From CAVTWS01 sp963732655 (lineage in GTDB: Bacteria > Actinomycetota > Acidimicrobiia > Acidimicrobiales > SHLQ01): a stretch of DNA of 64,000 nt. This document shows positions 51,756 through 59,221 of this stretch, piece after piece. The notes beneath the pieces were generated by a model. It was not told the DNA's origin, did no database searches, and saw only the letters and a list, made by a program, of their open reading frames with translations. Where the stretch lies: contig CAVTAI010000017.1 of the NCBI GenBank assembly GCA_963732655.1, positions 62,001-126,000 of the forward strand, given 5' to 3'. A program made the translations under genes and the position numbers. Position 1 is the stretch's first letter. Each line of letters opens with the position of its first letter.

Positions 51756-52504
51756 GTGCTGCGCGATGTGGTGTTCGGGCCGGCAGGCTCATGACGGATG
51801 GCGTCATCACATCGTCGGCACCCCAGCCGCGCCCGGCCGTACACGAACACATCGCCGCCTCCCGGCGTCGTCCGCCGCCGGCCTGGTCGGGCGTTGGCCC
51901 GTAGGAGACGGTGGGCGATCCCCCACAAACGGAGGCGAGCCGGCGCGTCGAGGTGACCGATCGGCGTGTGGGGATCCAGCCCGGCCACGAACAGGGCCTC
52001 GCTCTTGAAGAAGTTGCCCACCCCCGCGGCGATGCGTTGATCGAGCAGGATGTCGGCCACCGGCTGGTCGCCGCGGGCCAGGGCATCGATCCGTTCGAGG
52101 ACCCGATCGAGATCAGGTGAGGGATCGCTCAGATCAGGGCCGAGCCCGGCGATCGCCGCCGGTGGCGCATCCCGGAGATAGGTGCGGATCGTCGGAGCAG
52201 CGAAACACAGTGCCATCCCGCCGGCCACCCCGAGGGCGACCCGGAGCCGTGGATCGCTCGGACGCGAGGTCCCGGCCGGTGCCGACCTCCAGGACCCGGC
52301 CATGCCGAGGTGCGTGTCGAGGGTGAGGTTTCGATCGAAGTCGATCAGCAGGTGTTTGCCGACGGCGCGCACCTGATCGACCCGCTGACCGGCGCGGGGC
52401 GTGTATCCGACCAGCTTCTTGAACCACACCGATTCGAGGACCTGCCCATCGAGAAGCGGGGCCAGGACGAGCTCGGCCCGCCGGAGGGTGTCGCCTTCAG
52501 GCAT
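51716..52504 (-). CDS. nei: Endonuclease VIII-like DNA glycosylase
   Basis: A 262-residue Fpg/Nei enzyme that removes oxidised bases and nicks the abasic site. The N-terminal catalytic MPEGDTLRRAE (Pro2, Glu3) is complete, the lysine of GKHLLIDFD is present, and the helix-two-turn-helix reads QRIAAGVGNFFKSEALF. The zinc finger has CRRC near residue 232 and the pair YWCPTCQP at the end. Length and order match actinobacterial Nei. ATG at 52504. The frame is intact. Confidence 0.95.
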   Translation of the reverse strand: MPEGDTLRRAELVLAPLLDGQVLESVWFKKLVGYTPRAGQRVDQVRAVGKHLLIDFDRNLTLDTHLGMAGSWRSAPAGTSRPSDPRLRVALGVAGGMALCFAAPTIRTYLRDAPPAAIAGLGPDLSDPSPDLDRVLERIDALARGDQPVADILLDQRIAAGVGNFFKSEALFVAGLDPHTPIGHLDAPARLRLWGIAHRLLRANARPGRRRTTPGGGDVFVYGRARLGCRRCDDAIRHEPAGPNTTSRSTYWCPTCQPAQRP

Positions 52505-52549
52505 ACGGTCAGTCTGCCGGTCCGGCGCCGACGCCGGTGGGAGTGGGGG

Positions 52550-53788
52550 TCAGGCCGGGACGCAGAGCATGCGAGCCGCGTTCTCACGCACGATCTTGTT
52601 GACGACGTCCTGGGGCAGCCCGGCCACCATGCTCTCGAGCACGGAGAGGGTGTTGGGCCATGTGGAATCGGTGTGGGGGTAGTCGGTCTCGAACGTGATG
52701 TTGTCGACACCGACCGACTCCAGGGAGCGCAGCCCATGGAAGTCGCTGAAGAAGCAGCCGTAGATCTGGCGGTAGTAGTAGGTGGAAGGAGGCTCCGGGA
52801 CGATGTCCTGCGTGTGAGCCCAGGCTCGGTGATCGCGCCACACCTGGTCGGCCCGCTCGAGGATGTACGGGATCCAGCCGATCTGGCCTTCGCTGTAGGC
52901 GAGCTTGAGCCGGGGGTACCGCACCAACACGCCCGAGAACAAGAAGTCGGTCATCGAGGCCATGGCGTTGCCGAAGCTCAGGGTGGCGGTGACTCCGGTG
53001 GGGGCGTCGGCGGATGTGGCGGGCATCTTGGACGACGAGCCAATGTGCATGTTGACCGTCATCTCGGCGTCCTGGCAGGCCGCGAACAAGGGATCCCAGT
53101 GGCCGCTGTGGATGCTCGGCAAACCCAGGTTGGGTGGGATCTCGCTGAAACACATGGCGTGGACGCCGCGCGCGGCGTTGCGCTGGATCTCGGCCACGGC
53201 CAGATCGACATCCCACAGCGGGATGATGATCAGCGGGATGAGGTGGCCCTCGCTGTCACCGCACCATTCTTCGACCTGATAGTCGTTGTAGGCCTTCACG
53301 CAGGCCAGCGCGAGCTCTTTGTCCTGGGCTTCGGCGAAGGTCTGGCCACAGAAGCGGGGGAAGGTCGGGAACGAGAGCGACTTGTCGACGTGGTTCATCA
53401 GGTTGTCGGCGATGCGGGCCGTGGGATCCCAGCAGCCCTTGCGCATCTCGTCGTACGTGATGGGGAGGGCCTCCATCTCGTCACGGTCGTAGCCGACAGC
53501 AGCGACATGGCGCTTGTTGGGGTGGATGAGGTCCTCGTAGAACCAGACGTCGCCCCAGCGACCGTCGTCCACGTCGAGCTCCTGCTCGTACATCTTGGCG
53601 CCGCCGACGAACTTGATCCCGCCGACCTTGCGCCGCTCGACGCGAGGACCGCGCGCCTTGAACTTCTCCGGCAACCAGGTCTGCCACAGGTGGGGCGGCT
53701 CCACGAGATGATCATCGACGCTGATGATCATGGGAATCTCGACCTTGGTGGGGGTGGCGGTGCCGACCTCGGGTTCAGTGACGGTCAT
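52550..53788 (-). CDS. Amidohydrolase-2 family metal-dependent hydrolase
   Basis: A 412-residue protein. Ligand motifs are IISVDDHLVEPPHLW (D-D-H), MTVNMHIGSSSKMP (barrel His), AYSEGQIGWIPYIL (the family Ser-Glu-Gly block) and ITFETDYPHTDSTWP (final Asp). These resemble the protein at 24068 closely, so a related substrate class is likely. The intact frame starts with ATG at 53788. A symmetric site lies 28 bases upstream, and the gene may be repressed by a TetR-type protein encoded elsewhere. Confidence 0.9.
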   Translation of the reverse strand: MTVTEPEVGTATPTKVEIPMIISVDDHLVEPPHLWQTWLPEKFKARGPRVERRKVGGIKFVGGAKMYEQELDVDDGRWGDVWFYEDLIHPNKRHVAAVGYDRDEMEALPITYDEMRKGCWDPTARIADNLMNHVDKSLSFPTFPRFCGQTFAEAQDKELALACVKAYNDYQVEEWCGDSEGHLIPLIIIPLWDVDLAVAEIQRNAARGVHAMCFSEIPPNLGLPSIHSGHWDPLFAACQDAEMTVNMHIGSSSKMPATSADAPTGVTATLSFGNAMASMTDFLFSGVLVRYPRLKLAYSEGQIGWIPYILERADQVWRDHRAWAHTQDIVPEPPSTYYYRQIYGCFFSDFHGLRSLESVGVDNITFETDYPHTDSTWPNTLSVLESMVAGLPQDVVNKIVRENAARMLCVPA

Positions 53789-53815
53789 GGGGCGCTCCTC
53801 AGGACGAGACGGAAA

Positions 53816-53832
53816 TCTGACGATCCGTCAGA
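53816..53832. promoter_or_regulatory. TetR-type operator candidate upstream of the amidohydrolase gene
   Basis: TCTGACG and CGTCAGA form a perfect inverted repeat around ATC. On the minus strand, TACTAT lies just upstream at minus-10-like spacing from the repeat, so the site would cover the transcription start. TCTGACG-type half sites are common TetR-family targets in actinobacteria. Inferred; no TetR gene is in view. Confidence 0.5.
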
Positions 53833-53877
53833 AATAGTACCAGGGTCGCCTCTGAGGCGTCCCAGGACAGCCACGGC

Positions 53878-54918
53878 TCATTCTCCTGCGAACGCCGGGA
53901 TGACCTCACGCCCGAACAGGCGGATCTGCTCGGCGATCTCCGCCGCATCGCCGAACGTCGCGCGCTCCGCCGAACCGGGGAGCCCAGCACCGAAGGCGGC
54001 GTGGACATGGTCACACCCGGTGAGGTCACTGAACCGACGGACCTGGTCGATCACCATGTCGGGGGTGCCGAAGAGCAGGCGATCCTGGGCGACCTCGACC
54101 GCCGATACGTCCTCACCGGCGTCGATGCGAGCGAACAGGGCACGCTCGGCGGCGTCGTCGACCGACTCCCTCCAGTGGTCGAGAAGGCCGTCGACGTAAC
54201 GGGGCAGCACATCGTCGACGACACGCGATCGATCGGTACCGATCCAGGCGTACCGCCGGAGGATCCAATCCGCCGGACGGCCGACGGCGGCGCACTCCGC
54301 TCGGTACACATCGAGGCACGATTGCGCCTTCGACAACGATTGCACGGGTCCACACAACCACGAATCGCCCAGGCGAGCCGCCCGACGAACGGCGGCATCG
54401 GCCACCCCGGCGACCCAAAGTGGGGGATGGGGTTCCTGCACCGGGCGCGGGTGAACGGTGAGCTCGGGAAACGACCAGAACCGGCCGTCGTAGCTCACGT
54501 TCTCGGTGGTCCAGACCAAACGGAGGATCGCCAACGCCTCCGCCATGCGTGCGCCGCGGGTGCTGTAATCCGAGCCATGGACCTCGTACTCGAGGGGCCA
54601 CCACCCGGAACCCACGCCGAGCGACACTCGCCCACCCGACAGCTGGTCGATGGTGGCCACCTGCTCGGCGACCCGCACCGGGTGGTGGACGGGGAGCTGG
54701 AAGATGCCGGTGCCCACTCGGAGCACGCTCGTTCGCACCGCCACGGCGGTCAACCAGGTCAGCGGGTCGGCCTGGTTGCCGGGCATGAAGTGATGGTGCC
54801 CGATCGTGGCGGTGTCGAATCCGTGCTCCTCGGCCAACTCGGCCAGCTCGAAGCTCTCGTGGAACGGGTCGCGGTGGCCGGGATCCCGCAGGATCGGCAG
54901 CGACAACGAGAACCTCAT
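53878..54918 (-). CDS. LLM-class flavin-dependent oxidoreductase
   Basis: A 346-residue luciferase-like monooxygenase, using F420 or FMN. Visible blocks: LAELAEEHGFDTATIGHHHF, VRTSVLRVGTGIFQLPVHHP, VAEQVATIDQLSGGRVSLGV then GSGWWPLEYEVHGSD, HPPLWVAGVADAAVRRAARL, and FGTPDMVIDQVRRFSD near the C-terminus. All are standard for the family. ATG at 54918 overlaps the OsmC stop by four bases, so the two are cotranscribed. Substrate unknown. Confidence 0.92.
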   Translation of the reverse strand: MRFSLSLPILRDPGHRDPFHESFELAELAEEHGFDTATIGHHHFMPGNQADPLTWLTAVAVRTSVLRVGTGIFQLPVHHPVRVAEQVATIDQLSGGRVSLGVGSGWWPLEYEVHGSDYSTRGARMAEALAILRLVWTTENVSYDGRFWSFPELTVHPRPVQEPHPPLWVAGVADAAVRRAARLGDSWLCGPVQSLSKAQSCLDVYRAECAAVGRPADWILRRYAWIGTDRSRVVDDVLPRYVDGLLDHWRESVDDAAERALFARIDAGEDVSAVEVAQDRLLFGTPDMVIDQVRRFSDLTGCDHVHAAFGAGLPGSAERATFGDAAEIAEQIRLFGREVIPAFAGE

Positions 54919-55343
54919 CGGACGACGACGGTGTCGGCGAACACGACACCCCGCTCCAAGGTGCGGTGCACCGGGCAACGCACCGCCACCTGCTCGAGGC
55001 GACCACGCTCGTCGTCGGTGAACTGGCCCTCGATGACGATCTCGCTCGTCACCCGATCGAGGTACCCCGTGAGGTCGTCGGGGCACGAATCGCAATCGTC
55101 GGCGTGCACTCGCTCGTACGTGTAGCGGACGGAGACCGAGTCGACCTTCATGCCCTTCCGGCGGGTGTACATCGCCAGGGTGATCAGTGTGCACGAGGCC
55201 ACGGCGCCGAGCAGCATCTCGTAGGGGGTCGGGCCGGTCTCGGTACCGCCGAGATCGACGGGCTCGTCCGCCCGCCAGCGGTGCCGGCCGTTGCGGACCT
55301 CGACGACGTAGCCGTCGAGCAGATCAGCGGTGATGGTGGCCAT
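54915..55343 (-). CDS. OsmC-family peroxiredoxin-like protein
   Basis: A 142-residue OsmC/Ohr-type protein that reduces organic hydroperoxides. The two reactive cysteines are present: VASCTLITLAMYTRRKGM and VRCPVHRTLERG. A GGTETGPTPYEMLLGAV segment precedes the first one, as is usual. Start ATG at 55343 (MATITADLL). Two extra Cys in DDCDSCPDDL are unusual for the family and could bind a metal or form a disulfide. Coupled to the LLM oxidoreductase, consistent with coping with peroxide by-products. Confidence 0.9.
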   Translation of the reverse strand: MATITADLLDGYVVEVRNGRHRWRADEPVDLGGTETGPTPYEMLLGAVASCTLITLAMYTRRKGMKVDSVSVRYTYERVHADDCDSCPDDLTGYLDRVTSEIVIEGQFTDDERGRLEQVAVRCPVHRTLERGVVFADTVVVR

Positions 55344-55395
55344 GAGTCGAACGTACCGCAGACGCCCGTCGGCCGACTCTCGTACCATCGTCGAG

Positions 55396-57674
55396 ATGCG
55401 ACGTCTCCTCATCGGGCTCCTCATCGCCACTGTCGTGGCGGGCTCGTGCAGCTCCGATGACGACGCCCCCCGAAACGCGGCCGCGAGTGCGTCCACCACG
55501 AGCACGTCGCCCTCGGCCGGGCCGCCGCGACCGGCGACCTTCACGGTTCTTCCCAACGCCGAGCAGGTCACGGTGACCGGGGCGCAGCCGGGCGCCGGGC
55601 TCACCCTCCGACTCGACGACCTCGAGTGGGCGACGACCGCCGACGAGCTGGGCAATGCCCTCTGGCGCGACGTGACCAGCGGTGCGGGCTACACGGTGAT
55701 CGAGACCACCGCAGCGGGTGTCGCCACCTCGGATCCCTTCGAGATCCGAGGGCTCACCGACCACCCGGCTACCGCGTTCTACGCCGACCAGGTGATCGAG
55801 CCCGGCTACGGCTACCTCGCCACGCGAGATGGCACCCAGCTGTCCATCAATGTCACGCTGCCCGGCCCCGTGGAGGACGGACCGTACCCCACCGTCATCG
55901 AGTACTCGGGCTACGACCCCTCCGACCCGGAGTCGGTGGAGCCGGCGACCGGCGTCGCCCAACAGGCCGGTTTCGCCACCGTCGGAGTCAACATCGCGCG
56001 GCAGCGGCTGTTCGGGAGGGCGCGTTCGACTACTTCGAGCCCATCCAATCACTCGACGGCTACGACACCATCGAGACCATCGCCGCCCAGCCTTGGGTGC
56101 TCGGGCACCAGGTCGGCATGATCGGGCTGTCGTACTCGGGTATCTCCCAGCTGTTCGTCGCCGCGACCCAGCCACCCAGCCTGGCCGCCATCGCCCCCCT
56201 CTCGGTGCTCGAGGACGTGTACCGCTCGGTCCTGTACCCCGGCGGGATCTACAACGACGGGTTCGCCCAGCAATGGGCGTCCGCCCGCCAGACCGACACT
56301 GCCGCCGAGGGTCAGACCTGGGTGGCCGATCGCATCGCCGGCGGCGACCGAACGTGCGAGGAGAACCAGCTCCTTCGCAGCCTCAACACCGACCTGGTCG
56401 ACGCGGCCCGTGCCAACCCCTTCTACGACCCGACCACCGGCGACCGGCTGGCGCCTCGCACCTTTGTCGACGAGATCGAGGTGCCGGTCTTCCTGGCTGG
56501 CGCGTGGCAGGACGAGCAGACCGGCAGCCGGTTCGCCACGATGCTCGATGACTTCACCGGCGCGCCGGCGTTCACGGCGATCCTGTACAACGGCGCCCAC
56601 GCCGACTCCCTGTCGCCCGAGATCTTGATCCGGTGGTACGAGTTCTTGAACCTGTACGTCGCGGATCGAGCCCCACCCCCGCTGAACCCGGCCCTACGGT
56701 TGGTCGCGCCGGCCGGTTACGAACAGGCCTACGGTGTCGCCGGACTCTCTTTGCCAGCCGACCGATTCGATGGCACCGAGCCGCTCGACGACGCCCGTTC
56801 GACGTTCGAATCCGACCCCGATGTCACCGTTCTCGTCGAGATGGGCGGCTCGCCCACCGCGCTCGGCGGACCGGCGTCTCGAGGCCAGATCGGGCTGGAC
56901 GCATGGCCACCCGACGAGGCCGAGGTCGTCAGGTGGTCGTTGGCCACCGACGGGTCTCTCGTCTCCGGGCCGGCTGTCGCATTTGTCGACGGCGGCCGGG
57001 CGGGCGGCGATCTCGCCACCCATCAGTTCACCGTCGACATCGACGATGCCCACGAGCGACAGACCACCACGGGGACCGACGCCAACCCGTACGACGACCT
57101 CTCATGGCCGGTACCCGAACCCGGCACCTCCATCTCGTACGAGTCCGAGCCGTTCGGTGGCGACCGCATCCTGGCCGGATCGGGCACCCTCGACCTGGCG
57201 TTGGTGGCCGGCACGGGCGATGTCGACATCGAGGTCACGGTTAGTGAGGTGCGGCCCGACGGCACGGAGGTCTACGTGCAGTCCGGCTGGTTGCGGGCGT
57301 CGCACCGCGCCATCGACACGGACGCGAGCACCGACCTGCTGCCGTTTCACCCTCACACCGAGGAGGCCGTCCAGCCGACCGCACCCGGCGACCTCGTGCT
57401 CCTGCCCATCGAGATCTTCCCCGTGGCCCACGTGTTCCGGGCGGGCTCGCGCCTTCGCATCACGGTCGACACCCCGGGCGGATCGCGCAACCTGTGGACG
57501 TTCGACACCGTCGACGGCGACGGACAAGTCGTCACCGTATGGCCGGAGGCCAGCGAGCTTCGGCTTCCGTTCCTCTCAGGTGTCCAGCTCCCCGCCGGAT
57601 ACCCGCCATGTCCCGGCCTTCGATCCCAGCCGTGCCGGCCCGCCCCGACCATCTCGAACGCGAGGGCCTCATGA
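55396..57674 (+). CDS. CocE/NonD-type secreted lipoprotein hydrolase (one frame break)
   Basis: About 760 residues. A lipoprotein signal (LLIGLLIATVVAGS then Cys) is followed by a low-complexity Ser/Thr linker and a beta domain (FTVLPNAEQVTVTGAQPGAG). The X-Pro-peptidase-like hydrolase starts at GYGYLATRDGTQLSINVTLP and has PYPTVIEYSGYDPSDP. A break near 56015 joins VGVNIA to GAFDYFEPIQSLDGYDTIET. The nucleophile is GLSYSGISQ, and the His is near LYNGAHADSLS. The C-terminal jelly roll ends VFRAGSRLRITVDTPGG. Expected to act outside the cytoplasm on esters or acyl-peptides. Its stop overlaps the next start. Confidence 0.85.
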
Positions 57675-58450
57675 CCGACACCGTCGTCACCTACGACAAA
57701 ATCGATCACGTCGTGACGATCACGATGAACCGACCGGACCGCATGAACGCCATCAACGGCCAGATGCGCGAAGACCTCAACGCGGCCTGGCTTCGTTTCC
57801 GCGACGACCCCGATGCGTGGGTGGGGATTCTCACCGGCGCCGGGCGAGCGTTCTGCGCGGGCGGGGATCTTCGCGACGGCGAGGGATCGGTCGGACGGTT
57901 CGCCGGCACGTTCTGGGAGATCCCGACCATCAACTCGCTGGAGAGCGGGCTCGAACTGTGGAAGCCGCTGATCGCCGCGGTCAACGGCCCGTGCATCGGC
58001 TACGGGCTCACCGGCGTGCTGGCGTGCGACTTCGTCCTGGCCAGCACCAGCGCCACATTCGGGTACCCGGAGGTCCGCCTCGGCCAGGCGACCATCGTGG
58101 GCGCACTCCGGCTCCCGAGTCGGGTTGCGTGGCCGGATGCGTTGGAACTGCTGCTGACCGGCGACACGATCGACGCGGAACGAGCGCACGAGATCGGCCT
58201 GGTGTGGCGGCTGGCCGAACCAGAGGCGCTCCTCGACGAGGCTCGGGCCTTGGCGACCCGCCTGTGTCGGGGCGCACCGCTCGCCGTCCGCGCCACCAAG
58301 GAGGTGGCGGCGCGCGGCCGGCACCTCACCTGGACGGACGCCGTCCGATTCGGCGAGACCATGCGTCGGGTCGTCAGCGCCAGCGAGGATGCCGCCGAAG
58401 GACGCACGGCATGGCTCGAGAAGCGACCCCCCGAGTGGACCGGCCGGTAG
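57671..58450 (+). CDS. Enoyl-CoA hydratase/isomerase
   Basis: A 259-residue crotonase. The oxyanion-hole blocks are AFCAGGDLRDGEG and AAVNGPCIGYGLTGVLACDF. The usual first catalytic Glu position (G-x-G-x-E-L) reads GYGLTGVLAC, so it lacks that Glu; the second region is FGYPEVRLGQATIVGALRLP. Chemistry may be isomerisation, hydrolysis or decarboxylation in place of hydration. ATG at 57671 overlaps the stop of the CocE gene (ATGA). Confidence 0.85.
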   Translation: MTDTVVTYDKIDHVVTITMNRPDRMNAINGQMREDLNAAWLRFRDDPDAWVGILTGAGRAFCAGGDLRDGEGSVGRFAGTFWEIPTINSLESGLELWKPLIAAVNGPCIGYGLTGVLACDFVLASTSATFGYPEVRLGQATIVGALRLPSRVAWPDALELLLTGDTIDAERAHEIGLVWRLAEPEALLDEARALATRLCRGAPLAVRATKEVAARGRHLTWTDAVRFGETMRRVVSASEDAAEGRTAWLEKRPPEWTGR

Positions 58451-58514
58451 CAGGTGTCCGTAGGTCGATCGGACTAGGCCTAAAGACCTAGAGGTAACGA
58501 CCGAACTGGATTGA

Positions 58515-59216
58515 ATGGATCCCTTCCTAACAGACGCTGTGCTCTCCACTTCGACGGGACTCGGAACCTACGTGATCGTCGAGATTGCCTCGCCATTTCG
58601 GCTTCCATCACGAACGCGAGCGCGGATTCGCACTGCAAATGCCGAGCTGCTCGACGTCTCCTGGCGAAATCTGGTGACGGTGGGGCAGATCTGTCCAGGG
58701 CACCTCGCGAGTTGGCGACACGCTATCGCTCAGCGTCACACCGTCTCGCCGCACGATCTGTCAACCCACGCCGAGGTTCGGGACCGGCTCCTGCTGCGGT
58801 TGGCGGTCAGCGGCAGCCTCAACTCTCGACGGGCTTCGGAACTTCTGGAGGTTGTGAGAAGGATCGAACGTCGTCAGTCCTCGACCTCCCGGGTCGAGGA
58901 CCGCGTCCTCCAGGCTCGCGACCGCCAGCTGACGTCATTGCTCTGCTCAATCATCGCCGCCTGCATCTGCGGCGCAGGCCTCCTCGTCCTCGACATGACG
59001 GGCGCTGACTTCGATCCTCGACACCTTGGACTCGTGGTCCTCTGCGTCACGCTCGTCGGAAGCATCTGGAGGCTGTCGACGCTCCAGAGAATGCCGGACC
59101 GACGCCAGGATCGGCGTCCGGCGGCAGAATGCACAACCGACCATCAAGGCGAATCCGAGGAGGTCATCGATCTGGCTCACATGGAGTCGCAGGCCCACGG
59201 CTCGGGCGTCATCTGA
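58515..59216 (+). CDS. Membrane protein of unknown function, less GC-rich
   Basis: A 233-residue protein. The N-terminus TGLGTYVIVEIASPF is weakly hydrophobic, then a soluble Arg-rich helical region (residues about 30-135). Two membrane spans follow near residues 140-180 (LTSLLCSIIAACICGAGLLV, LGLVVLCVTLVGSIW), and then a charged tail. No family is recognised. Base composition is visibly less GC-rich than in the neighbours and codon choice is less biased, suggesting a recent arrival. A short hairpin (CTAGG/CCTAG) lies between it and the preceding gene. Confidence 0.6.
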   Translation: MDPFLTDAVLSTSTGLGTYVIVEIASPFRLPSRTRARIRTANAELLDVSWRNLVTVGQICPGHLASWRHAIAQRHTVSPHDLSTHAEVRDRLLLRLAVSGSLNSRRASELLEVVRRIERRQSSTSRVEDRVLQARDRQLTSLLCSIIAACICGAGLLVLDMTGADFDPRHLGLVVLCVTLVGSIWRLSTLQRMPDRRQDRRPAAECTTDHQGESEEVIDLAHMESQAHGSGVI

Positions 59217-59221
59217 GCCCG

